Below, one piece after another: positions 9,045-16,740 of a stretch of 64,000 nt of DNA (positions are counted from its first letter, which is position 1; each line of letters begins with the position of its first letter). The stretch is from contig NZ_AUIM01000011.1 of the NCBI RefSeq assembly GCF_000423705.1, positions 372,001 through 436,000 on the forward strand. Direction: 5' to 3'. Under the pieces are notes generated by a model. It searched no databases. It saw nothing but the letters and a program-made list of their open reading frames with translations, and was not told the origin of the DNA. The DNA comes from Stappia stellulata DSM 5886. Its GTDB lineage: Bacteria; Pseudomonadota; Alphaproteobacteria; Rhizobiales; Stappiaceae. A program made the translations under genes and the position numbers.

Positions 9045-10135
9045 GGGGCGGTCTCCTCACCGTTTTCGTCCAGCACCGCGGCATTGGCGATGTCTCGTTT
9101 GTTGAGCGCCATGGCGGCCGTCCACTCGGACGGCGTCGCGGCGCTGGGAAAAACGGTGGCAACCACGGCATCGGGACCGAGCGCGCGCGCGATGTGACGC
9201 GCGGCCAGCCAGTTGGCGCCGGCGGAGGATCCGACACGCAAACCGCAGTGTGCGTTCAACAGAGCAAGGGCTGCGAGGGAGTCCTGGAACCGCACCGTGA
9301 GCTTTTGGGCGATCCGTGTTTCCTGATCGGCGACGAATGGCTGTTTTCGTCCATTGCCAAGGCCGCCGGAGCCTGCGTATTTCGGCAATCCGTTTGGAGG
9401 CGCGGTGCTGCCGTAGGGGAGTTCCGCGGGGGTGACGGCGATCATTTGCACCCGCGGATAGACGCGCCTGAGAGCCGTGTGCACGCCCACCAGGGTTCCG
9501 CCGGTGCCGATCGATGCGACGAAGGCGTCGACGTCTGGTGCCTCCCGCCCGTCAACCCGTTGCAACTGCTTGACGAATTCCGCGCCGGTTCCCGTCTCGT
9601 GGATCCTAAGGTTCGCGCGGTTCTCGTGCTGGTTCAGGAACGACCAGTCCGGATGATGTTCGGCCGTCTGATAGGCGGCTTCCATCACCGCCCAGAAACC
9701 GAGTTTCTTGTCGACGAGGCGCACATCCGTGCCGAGGCTGCGCATATCCGCAATTGCGGCTTGCGACATGAAGGACGCCATGATGAGCGTGTTCGCCAGG
9801 CCAAGGTCCGCGCACAGTCGCGACAGCGACACGGCGAGGTTCCCGCCGCTATATTCAAGCACGCGTTCCGGGCGCGGCGTGCGGGAGAGGAGATCGCAGA
9901 CCAGCGCGAAGGCGGTGCGGTCCTTTATCGATCCGGTGGGGTTGAACCATTCGCATTTGGCGAAGATGCGCGCCTCACCCGCAACACGCGGCAGCGCGAC
10001 GATGGGCGTGTTGCCCAGTCGGGCGGCAAAGGCGGCAAGCGCGGGATGCCGTGCAAGCACCGCCGGATCGGGTCCGGGGACCGGGGCGGCGGGCGCCTCT
10101 GCCGGGAGGCGGGATTTCAATGCCGGCTGCGTCAC
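9041..10135 (-). CDS. Cysteine-synthase-like PLP-dependent enzyme in azapteridine-type cluster
   Basis: This 364-residue fold-type II PLP enzyme is related to cysteine synthase and cystathionine beta-synthase. The PLP lysine is probably K71 in FNPTGSIKDR. The phosphate-cradle motif is SIGTGGTLVG. The substrate loop is EYSGGNLAVS where CysK has [10 protein letters not shown], so the acceptor or donor is likely not that of CysK. A genuine CysK is encoded separately at 40870. The start is the GTG at 10135, overlapping the upstream stop as GTGA; a longer open frame to 10510 lies inside the SUMF gene and is rejected. It may make or use a beta-substituted amino acid, or handle a nitrogen nucleophile; this is inference. 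It is not among toxABCDE. Confidence 0.82.
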   Translation of the reverse strand: MTQPALKSRLPAEAPAAPVPGPDPAVLARHPALAAFAARLGNTPIVALPRVAGEARIFAKCEWFNPTGSIKDRTAFALVCDLLSRTPRPERVLEYSGGNLAVSLSRLCADLGLANTLIMASFMSQAAIADMRSLGTDVRLVDKKLGFWAVMEAAYQTAEHHPDWSFLNQHENRANLRIHETGTGAEFVKQLQRVDGREAPDVDAFVASIGTGGTLVGVHTALRRVYPRVQMIAVTPAELPYGSTAPPNGLPKYAGSGGLGNGRKQPFVADQETRIAQKLTVRFQDSLAALALLNAHCGLRVGSSAGANWLAARHIARALGPDAVVATVFPSAATPSEWTAAMALNKRDIANAAVLDENGEETAP

Positions 10136-11175
10136 GGCATGTCCTCGGCAAGGCGGAAGCCGATGGCGTAGAGCGGACGCGGATACAATCCGTGGCGTCG
10201 CCGGCACCGCGCCAGATCCCGAAATCGCGAGAACCCGCCGCCTCTTGCGACCGCGTAGCCCGCCGGCCAGACAAGCGCCAGATCGTCGGCGATCTTGGCT
10301 CCGCCCGGATAGGGCGCGTAGTGCCCGGCGACATATTCCTCGACGTTGCCGGCCATGTCGTCGAGGCCGAACGGGCTTCGTCCCATTGGATAGACACCGA
10401 CCGGGACCGTGGTCATGAGGCCGGATTCCACCGTATTGGCCAGGTCGGGGTCGAAGGTCTCCCCCCAAGGAAACGTCAGCGCATCCGGACCGGCGGCGGC
10501 ATGTTCCCATTCGGCTTCCTCGGGGAGCCGGAAGCCGCGCCCTGTTTGACGCGAAAGCCAGCGCGCATAGGCGGCGGCGGATGCGGCGGTGACCGTGTAG
10601 ACGGGATGGTTGCCGCGTTCTGCGGGATACCGACCGAGCGGCCAGCTCGTCGGAAGCGCGTCATGACCGCTGTCCAGAAGGAAGTCGCGATACTCCCGGT
10701 TTGTCACCGGGTAGCGCGCAATGCGGTAAGGCGCCAGCGTGCGTGTATGTCGCGGGCACTCCTTCTCGATCCAGGACCGTTCGAGGAAGAGATCGCCGAA
10801 ATGCGACATCACGTCGTCGACCTGATCCAGCTCGAGACCGACAGATACTGCATCGCCTGGGATATCGATCATCTCGGGCCGATGCGTTGTAATGCGCGGA
10901 TCGCCGAGCTCGTTAAGGCGTGTTGCCGCTCCCAAACGATCCGGGAGGTTGCGGGACGGGTCCGCCATGACCGTCAGAAGTTCCTGCTCGCACGACGCGG
11001 AAAACCGCTCGGCCAGGCGCCGGTGGTCCGGCAGATACGCCTCGACGAAGGACTCCGGATACCCCATCGCCGCGCGGTCACTGGCCGTTGTCGGATGCGC
11101 CAGCGGCGCATTCGGCTGAAACGGGGTTGCGCTCTCGCCCGCCGGCCTTGACAGGCGTGACTGCGGTGCAGTCAT
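10132..11175 (-). CDS. SUMF/FGE-fold protein, ToxD-like
   Basis: This 347-residue protein has a formylglycine-generating-enzyme (SUMF1) fold over residues of about 105-345: RYPVTNREYRDFL, HPVYTVTAASAAAYARWLS, FRLPEEAEWEHAA, FGLDDMAGNVEEY, RGGGF and a final IGFRLAED. Bacterial FGE has two copper-binding cysteines in RGGSYLCHDSYCNR; here the aligned stretch is RGGGFSRFRDLARCRR, which lacks both. It is therefore not expected to activate sulfatases. The N-terminal 100 residues are a separate segment (SFVEAYLPDHRRLAERF). ToxD of toxoflavin operons belongs to this family. It starts by ATGA overlap with the deaminase gene and ends by GTGA overlap with the PLP gene. Confidence 0.87.
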   Translation of the reverse strand: MTAPQSRLSRPAGESATPFQPNAPLAHPTTASDRAAMGYPESFVEAYLPDHRRLAERFSASCEQELLTVMADPSRNLPDRLGAATRLNELGDPRITTHRPEMIDIPGDAVSVGLELDQVDDVMSHFGDLFLERSWIEKECPRHTRTLAPYRIARYPVTNREYRDFLLDSGHDALPTSWPLGRYPAERGNHPVYTVTAASAAAYARWLSRQTGRGFRLPEEAEWEHAAAGPDALTFPWGETFDPDLANTVESGLMTTVPVGVYPMGRSPFGLDDMAGNVEEYVAGHYAPYPGGAKIADDLALVWPAGYAVARGGGFSRFRDLARCRRRHGLYPRPLYAIGFRLAEDMP

Positions 11176-12089
11176 GAGCGTGACCCCAGTGCCGAGGTTT
11201 CGCGGACTTCCACGAGCATTTCGCCGGTAAAGGGCTTCGACAGCGGCGCGGCAGGATTGCGCAAGTCCGTCGGGTGTTCGGCCTCCGCCGATTCTTTGTT
11301 CTCCTCTGTCGCCAGGTTGGGCAGGACGTGGCGGCTGGCTTCTATCAGGACGTCGTTGTGTCCGATCGCGCCAAGATGGGCGAGGAGGTCGTCCAGATGG
11401 GCAAAGACATCGGTCCTGGGCCGTCCTGCGCCCAGGCTATTGTGCAGCGCGCGCAGGGCGAGCGGACCGTCGTCACGTGCGGAGCGAAGCAGAAAATGCG
11501 GGGGCCAGGCTTCATTCGTTCCTTGATGCGGGGTGGCGGAAAGCACCAGGTCGTAATTTGACCGCATGGCTGTCAGGCCAGTGTCCGCATTGTCCAGCGG
11601 TGCGGCATCCAGATCGTGAAACAGAAGCGAGGCAAGGGCGCGCTGTCTGGTAACCCGGCTGAAGAAGCCGGCGAGGGTCGTCCAGGCCTGGTCTCCAAGA
11701 AGGCCGGTCTCGACGGAGATCCCGGCGGCGCGCAGTTTCTCCACCCCCCGGCCCGAAACGCGGGGATCGGGATCGAATGCCAGCGCGACGACGACGCGTT
11801 TTATGCCAGAGGCAATGATGGCATCCGTGCAGGGCGGGGACCGTCCGAGATGGGCACAGGGCTCGAGTGTGACATAGAGCGTCGCCCCGCGCGCCGCTTC
11901 GCCGGCGCGGGAAAGCGCCACCGCTTCTGCATGGGGGCGGCCGCCGGGTTGGGTGGCGCCCTCGCCGAGTATGCAGTCGCGTCTTGCGATCACACAGCCG
12001 ATGGCCGGGTTGGGAGCCGTGGTCCCTCGGGCAGACGCTCCAAGCATCAGGGCCCGTTTCATCATCAGCGTATCGGTCTGGATGGTCAC
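11172..12089 (-). CDS. ribD: RibD-type deaminase with degenerate reductase half, ToxE-like
   Basis: This 305-residue protein starts as a riboflavin-specific pyrimidine deaminase: APNPAIGCVI, the zinc motif HAE (H53, E55), and EPCAHLGRSPPC with C78 and C87. These residues are those needed to deaminate a diaminopyrimidine ribosyl phosphate. The C-terminal half keeps the outline of the RibD reductase (GFFSRVTRQRALASLLF, GHNDVLIEAS) but lacks the usual NADPH/substrate motif, so only the deaminase is likely active. That is the arrangement expected for ToxE. The GTG at 12089 is chosen for its GAGGG ribosome site 7 bp upstream; TTG 12125 and GTG 12122 are weaker. First gene of the second operon, with ATGA overlap to the next gene. 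Confidence 0.88.
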   Translation of the reverse strand: MTIQTDTLMMKRALMLGASARGTTAPNPAIGCVIARRDCILGEGATQPGGRPHAEAVALSRAGEAARGATLYVTLEPCAHLGRSPPCTDAIIASGIKRVVVALAFDPDPRVSGRGVEKLRAAGISVETGLLGDQAWTTLAGFFSRVTRQRALASLLFHDLDAAPLDNADTGLTAMRSNYDLVLSATPHQGTNEAWPPHFLLRSARDDGPLALRALHNSLGAGRPRTDVFAHLDDLLAHLGAIGHNDVLIEASRHVLPNLATEENKESAEAEHPTDLRNPAAPLSKPFTGEMLVEVRETSALGSRS

Positions 12090-12137
12090 GCCGGTACCCT
12101 CGGTTGCAATCGAGAGAAACACCAATAAGTAGTTTTA

Positions 12138-12167
12138 TATAGTGGCGCAACTCAAGGGTGCAGTCAA
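12138..12167 (-). promoter_or_regulatory. Candidate sigma-70 promoter for the ToxE-D-PLP-B-C operon
   Basis: On the minus strand a -35 TTGACT (12162-12167) is followed after 18 bp by ACTATA (12138-12143). It lies in the 135-bp gap between the ATP-grasp stop at 12225 and the deaminase start at 12089. The gap contains an AT-rich patch unusual for this cluster. Because all neighbouring junctions are overlaps, this gap is the natural place for an internal promoter. No operator palindrome was identified. Confidence 0.5.
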
Positions 12168-12224
12168 ACGCATTGTCGCGCCAAACGGCATGTGTCGGCT
12201 CTTCTCCCGCGGGGCCGCAATCGC

Positions 12225-13481
12225 TCAGGCGAGGGCGGACCTGGCCGGCGGGTCGCAGACGATCCGGATGCGGGAGAGGGCGCTTTCCAGATTACCGCGC
12301 AAGGCGGTTTCACCCGGACCGGTGAGGATTACGAAAGCATGCCGGGAATAGGAATCCCGGGTCGGCGGCGCGACCATGCCGGTTTGAAACAGCAAACGGC
12401 TTTCCACCAGCCCGGGAATGTCGCGGATCGACCCGTCGAGCGATGCCTCTGAAACCGGCCCCCCTTCTCCACACAAATAGGCGATTGCAGCGAAGCGGTT
12501 CGCCGGCATTGATGAGGGCAGCGCCGCCGGGCGCCCGCAAAGGGCGGCGAAGCCGATTTCGATCGGGTCGATGCCGAGCGCCAGTTCCATCAAACGCCAG
12601 ATCCGGTCGCCTCCCGGCCGCGCATGGGTTTCGATCAGATGCATCTGGTCGCCGTCGAGCTTGATTTCGGTGTGGCACACCCCTTCGGTGATGGAGAGGG
12701 CGTCGAGCAGCAGGAAAATGCGGTCGCGAATGTCGGCAAGCCTGGCGTCCTCTAGGCTTGCGGGAAACAGATGGCCTTCTTCCACGAAATAGGGCGGGCG
12801 TGGCGGATTGAGTTTCTCCGTCACGCCGAGAAGGTGGTGGCAGCCATTCAGCGAAACGGTTTCGACGCTGTATTCCGCGCCGCCGATGAAGCGCTCGACG
12901 ATGAGCCCGTCGGCAAGCGCCTTGTCAGGGTAGGACTGAAGAATGGCGCCGGCGGTCTCGCGCGACACGAGACGCACATCGAGACTGCCCCGCCCCGCTG
13001 CGGGCTTTACGATGACCGGCTCTCCGGACGGTGTGCTGAGCCTCTCAACAGCCGCACGGGCCGACGTCCTGTCGTGCGCCGCCATCCAGCCAACGGTATC
13101 GAGCGCCCCGCCTGCAAGCGTCTTGCGCATTGCGATCTTGTTTCGCGTGAGCGCCACCGCATGCCGGCTGTTGCCCGCGATCCCAAGTGCATCGCAAATA
13201 CCTGCCGTAGCCAGGCAATCGATATCCCGGACGGCGGCAACCGCCGTGAAACAGTGGGTCGGATGCAACAATCGGGCTCGTGCGATACAGGCGACTTCGT
13301 CTCGCGTATCGACCGTTTCCACGGCGCGGCAGGCCGCCTGGAGCGACGGGTCGATTTCGCTCGGAGTGCCGTGAAAGAGCACGAGGTCGTCGGCCACGCG
13401 CAAAGCCTTTTCAACGATTGCGGACCAACCGCCAACAAGCAGGAGGCATTTCCGATCATTGATGTGCGGGTTTGAAGTCAT
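12225..13481 (-). CDS. ATP-grasp carboxylate-amine ligase, second of a pair
   Basis: This 418-residue ATP-grasp protein should form an amide or peptide bond through an acyl phosphate. Visible motifs are the ATP-binding PVIVKPAAGRGSLDVRLV, the loop FIGGAEYSVETVS, and the metal-binding HTEIKLDGDQMHLIETHARPGGDRI. Before these is a Rossmann-like pre-ATP-grasp domain (CLLLVGG...). It resembles the dipeptide ligase (BacD/LnmP/carnosine synthase) branch in layout. Its start overlaps the stop of the other ATP-grasp gene as ATGA. It is not part of the classical toxABCDE set. The natural guess is that one ligase couples an amino acid to the pyrimidine-derived core, but the substrates are unknown. Confidence 0.85.
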   Translation of the reverse strand: MTSNPHINDRKCLLLVGGWSAIVEKALRVADDLVLFHGTPSEIDPSLQAACRAVETVDTRDEVACIARARLLHPTHCFTAVAAVRDIDCLATAGICDALGIAGNSRHAVALTRNKIAMRKTLAGGALDTVGWMAAHDRTSARAAVERLSTPSGEPVIVKPAAGRGSLDVRLVSRETAGAILQSYPDKALADGLIVERFIGGAEYSVETVSLNGCHHLLGVTEKLNPPRPPYFVEEGHLFPASLEDARLADIRDRIFLLLDALSITEGVCHTEIKLDGDQMHLIETHARPGGDRIWRLMELALGIDPIEIGFAALCGRPAALPSSMPANRFAAIAYLCGEGGPVSEASLDGSIRDIPGLVESRLLFQTGMVAPPTRDSYSRHAFVILTGPGETALRGNLESALSRIRIVCDPPARSALA

Positions 13482-14722
13482 GATGCCCGCGCGCTTGTGC
13501 AATTGTCTGCAGGCGCTGTTACGCGAAAGGTGAAACGGCGCGAGACCTCTTCCAGTCGTTCCAGGGCCTGGGCCGGTGTGTCGCCGCCGACGGAAAACCG
13601 GGCGATGGAGGCGCCGCTCATGATCGGATCGACAAGGTGCTGACCGGGGCGGCAGAGGATTTCGGCATGGAGTATCCAGTGATCGTCGAAGGCGCTGAGC
13701 GGCGACACGTCCTGGAGTTGGCCGGCCCTGGGGTAGATGGCAATCCAGCCTCCGGCCGGAAAGCGGGCCTTTGCGGTGATACCGACCGGCAATCCGACCT
13801 CGAGGAGGGCGCCGCAGGCGCCGGTGTCGACGCCCCACAGGCCCGCAACGCAATCGCTGATCCCACTCCCCCCCGGGCGCCCGGCAACCTCGCCGAAATA
13901 GAGCTCTCCCCCCGGTGTCAGGAAGCATTCAAGGTGGGATACCCCCTCGCGGAAGCCGATGGCGGAAAGGGCCGTTGCATTCAACGACAGGATGCGGCGC
14001 CTGAGGTCCGGGTCGCGGACCGTCACCCCGCGTCGTGTCGCAAGGTCGCGAAAACGCAGAGGATGGCCGATATATTCAAAGCATTCAGCGAAGACAACAT
14101 CTCCGTCCACCGTCACGGCTTCGACATGAAACTCCCGGTTTTCAAGGTATTGCGCGGCGATCTGATCCGTCGCCCCGCTTCCGGCAACAGCGATGCACTG
14201 TTTGAGATCATGTGGCGTGGCAACGACCTGAACGCCTGCCGATCCCATTCCGTCGCGTGGCTTGACCACGACCCGGCCATGTCGTGCAAGCAGGTCCCGG
14301 GCGGCTCCCGCGTCGGCCAGACAGACCTGTTCGGGGACGGGAATGCCGGCTGCCTGGACCATGTTTGACATGGTGAACTTGTCACGCAGCGCAAGCGCCC
14401 CATCCGGCGACCTCCCCGCGATCCCATGACGGCCACGAAATGCCGCGGCCGGCAGGATATGACGTTCCGACAACGCGATGATCCCGTCAAACGCATGATG
14501 CTGGTGGAGCCTTTCGGCGGTTGCCATCAGGGCGTCGAGTTGATGGTCGGTATCCGTGACATGAAGATCGAGCCCGGCGATATTCTTGAAGCCGGCCTCA
14601 TGGACGGCTTTGGTGAGGACCGAGACGTGATGTTGCGACGGCGAGGGCTGGAACGCGCCGTTTGTGTCGGTGTAGCGGGTGACTCCGTCGCGATCCAGAA
14701 TGAGAATATGTCGTCCGCTCAT
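13478..14722 (-). CDS. ATP-grasp carboxylate-amine ligase, first of a pair
   Basis: This 414-residue ATP-grasp ligase shares its layout with the next gene but is clearly divergent in sequence. Motifs in order: N-terminal HILILDRDG, DKFTMSNMVQAAGIPVPE, the ATP loop VVVKPRDGMGSAGVQVV, YLENREFHVEAVTVDGD, and metal-binding ECFLTPGGELYFGEVAGRPGG. The start at 14722 overlaps the MFS stop as ATGA, so MFS, this ligase and the next ligase are translationally coupled. Two ligases in tandem suggest two successive amide couplings or a heterodimer. Substrates are unknown. Confidence 0.85.
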   Translation of the reverse strand: MSGRHILILDRDGVTRYTDTNGAFQPSPSQHHVSVLTKAVHEAGFKNIAGLDLHVTDTDHQLDALMATAERLHQHHAFDGIIALSERHILPAAAFRGRHGIAGRSPDGALALRDKFTMSNMVQAAGIPVPEQVCLADAGAARDLLARHGRVVVKPRDGMGSAGVQVVATPHDLKQCIAVAGSGATDQIAAQYLENREFHVEAVTVDGDVVFAECFEYIGHPLRFRDLATRRGVTVRDPDLRRRILSLNATALSAIGFREGVSHLECFLTPGGELYFGEVAGRPGGSGISDCVAGLWGVDTGACGALLEVGLPVGITAKARFPAGGWIAIYPRAGQLQDVSPLSAFDDHWILHAEILCRPGQHLVDPIMSGASIARFSVGGDTPAQALERLEEVSRRFTFRVTAPADNCTSARAS

Positions 14723-16008
14723 GAAGAATGCTCCTCGCCGGAAGGTGTGGAGGACGGTTGCGCAGTCGCGGCAACGCCTTGTGCCTCCGTGGCTGGATCC
14801 GGTTGCAATGCGCGCCGCCCGGAAAGGCGGACCGCAATCCCGGCAACGCCGATAGCGATGAAGAGAACGGCGTAGACGCCGGCCAGCCAGACGAAGGCCG
14901 ACGCATGTCCGGCGTCCTGCAGCACGAAGGCCCATGCGGGAGACAGCACCACCACAACGATGCGGGTGATCAGGCTGATTGCCGAATTGATGGTCGCGCG
15001 AAACCGGTCGTCCACTGCGTCATTGACGATCACAGACCCGACGATGAGCACATAGGCGCGCAAGATCTCCATCAAGGCGATCGACACGACCGTCATCGCG
15101 ATCCAGTCGAGCGCTCCGAGGAGCACGGAAATTTCGAGCAGAAGAAACGTGAAGACAGCGAAGCGCAGCGGAGCGACGGCGACCAGAAAGCGTTTCACCA
15201 GATAACTTGCGCCGGCACTCAAGAGGCCGGCGACGGCGGTGGCCGCTGCGGCGAACTCAAGCGCCGCGCCCATTTCCTGCCAAACGCCCTGATAGGTCGT
15301 GATTGCGATCATCGGCATGAACAGCGCGACGACCATGACCGACGCCGTGACGATCGCGGTCGCATTGCCTTGCGCGGCGAGATGGCGCAGCCCGTCCCGC
15401 GCCATGCGCACGCGCGAGCGTTTCGGTGTCGCGACAACCGGCGCCGGGTCGGAGGGGTGATCCGGCAGGCGATAGGAGAGAAAAACGAGAACGGCTGCGA
15501 AGGCGCCGGCGGCATTGATCCAGCCGACCATATCCAGCGACCAGGTCGCGATCAGTCCGCCAAGGAGTGTCGAGGCGAATTGGGCGAGTCCGGCAAGCAC
15601 GCCCATCTGGGCAAGCGCCCGGTGGCGCGCGGCCGGATCGTCATTGCCTTTTTCCATTTCGTAGACAACGGCGATGTTGGTGCCGCTGTAGAAGCTCACG
15701 CCGACGCCGATCAGACCATAGGCGACGGCAAGCAGGGTGAACTCGGAGCTTGTCGCGATGATCAGGCAGCCCAGGAATTTTGCAAGCGCCCCGATGATCA
15801 GCGCGCGGCGGCGGCCAAAAAGATCGGACACCAGGCCCGAGGGGATCTCCATGACGACCACGGTCACCGAGACCATGTTCTTGATCAGAAAGACCTCCGC
15901 GAGGCTCAATCCGCGGTCGGCATAAAAAAAGATCAGAACGCCCTGGAGGAACGCGAGGTTCCAGATGAAATGGCCCAAAAAGAACTGGAACTGCAAACGT
16001 CCGGTCAT
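14719..16008 (-). CDS. MFS transporter, probable product exporter
   Basis: This 429-residue protein belongs to the major facilitator superfamily, with about 12 membrane helices. The loop 2-3 motif is EIPSGLVSDLFGRRRALIIGAL. The start at 16008 has a GAAGG site upstream; a longer open frame reaches back into the methyltransferase gene and is rejected. Position between a methyltransferase and two ligases suggests it exports the cluster product and gives self-protection. The toxoflavin clusters of Burkholderia use an RND pump (ToxFGHI) instead, so this cluster has solved export differently. Direction of transport is inferred. Confidence 0.87.
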   Translation of the reverse strand: MTGRLQFQFFLGHFIWNLAFLQGVLIFFYADRGLSLAEVFLIKNMVSVTVVVMEIPSGLVSDLFGRRRALIIGALAKFLGCLIIATSSEFTLLAVAYGLIGVGVSFYSGTNIAVVYEMEKGNDDPAARHRALAQMGVLAGLAQFASTLLGGLIATWSLDMVGWINAAGAFAAVLVFLSYRLPDHPSDPAPVVATPKRSRVRMARDGLRHLAAQGNATAIVTASVMVVALFMPMIAITTYQGVWQEMGAALEFAAAATAVAGLLSAGASYLVKRFLVAVAPLRFAVFTFLLLEISVLLGALDWIAMTVVSIALMEILRAYVLIVGSVIVNDAVDDRFRATINSAISLITRIVVVVLSPAWAFVLQDAGHASAFVWLAGVYAVLFIAIGVAGIAVRLSGRRALQPDPATEAQGVAATAQPSSTPSGEEHSS

Positions 16009-16060
16009 CCCCGCGCGCCTTCTTTCGGCCGGCCTCGCGCGGCATGGCGCCGATGCGGCG

Positions 16061-16738
16061 TCATTCGGCGTGGACCACGAGACAATAGGGCGTTCCGTCT
16101 TCGCGCGGCACCCGCAGCGTCTGGCGCACCGTGAAGCCGTGTTTGGCGAGGAAAGGTGCCACCCAGTCGAGCGAGGCTGTCCGGGCGAAACGGCCATCGC
16201 GCATCACCTGGATGCCGTCATCCTCGATCTCACGGTTCGTCTCGAAGAGCGAAAGGATGAATTTCCCCCGGTCCGGCGTAACAAGCGCGCGGATCTTGTC
16301 GAGATAGAGGGGCTGAACATCCGGATGCTGATGATGAAAGCACCCGCTGTCGACGATTACGTCGAACGGTTCCACGAAAGAGGCGTCCATGAAGTCGCAG
16401 GCGTGGAATGCCAGTCGACCCGCCCGGCTCTCGACCAGCCCGGCCCATAGCGGGTTTTCGACCAGGTCGACCCCCAGCGCCGTGGCGCCGCGGTCCGCAA
16501 AAAAGGCCGTGAGCTCGCCTTGTCCGCAACCGATGTCCAGCATGGAGCGCGGCGCTTCCGGCCGACACAGCGCATCGTAGTAATCCTCGATCGCGCGAAG
16601 ATTGCGGTAACCGCGCGTGCACACGGGCTGGTCGGCGTAGAGGTCGGTGTAGTAGCGCTGCAGCGACATCATGTAGTCTTCCGGGGTCGACCGGGCGTCG
16701 TCGTCGATCTCCGTGCTCTTCTTCATGCTGTCGGCCAT
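16061..16738 (-). CDS. Class I SAM-dependent methyltransferase (ToxA candidate)
   Basis: This 225-residue methyltransferase has motif I as SMLDIGCGQGELT and an acidic motif II region (ALGVDLVENPLW). The post-motif FDVIVDSGCFHHQ is typical of small-molecule N- and O-methyltransferases. The start at 16738 lies 2 bp after the stop of the upstream methyltransferase; an alternative Met is at 16726. In toxoflavin biosynthesis ToxA is a SAM-dependent N-methyltransferase of this class. I propose it as the counterpart, but sequence alone does not set the substrate, and the other methyltransferase is also possible. Confidence 0.8.
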   Translation of the reverse strand: MADSMKKSTEIDDDARSTPEDYMMSLQRYYTDLYADQPVCTRGYRNLRAIEDYYDALCRPEAPRSMLDIGCGQGELTAFFADRGATALGVDLVENPLWAGLVESRAGRLAFHACDFMDASFVEPFDVIVDSGCFHHQHPDVQPLYLDKIRALVTPDRGKFILSLFETNREIEDDGIQVMRDGRFARTASLDWVAPFLAKHGFTVRQTLRVPREDGTPYCLVVHAE

Positions 16739-16740
16739 CG

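Noticed and set aside
10132-11175. SUMF-fold gene as the activator of the sulfatase at 4864
   Set aside because: Both FGE copper-binding cysteines are missing and the gene is embedded by overlaps in a different operon.
8370-12089. RibA and RibD genes as a housekeeping riboflavin operon
   Set aside because: No riboflavin synthase, lumazine synthase or FMN riboswitch is present, and the RibD reductase half is degenerate.
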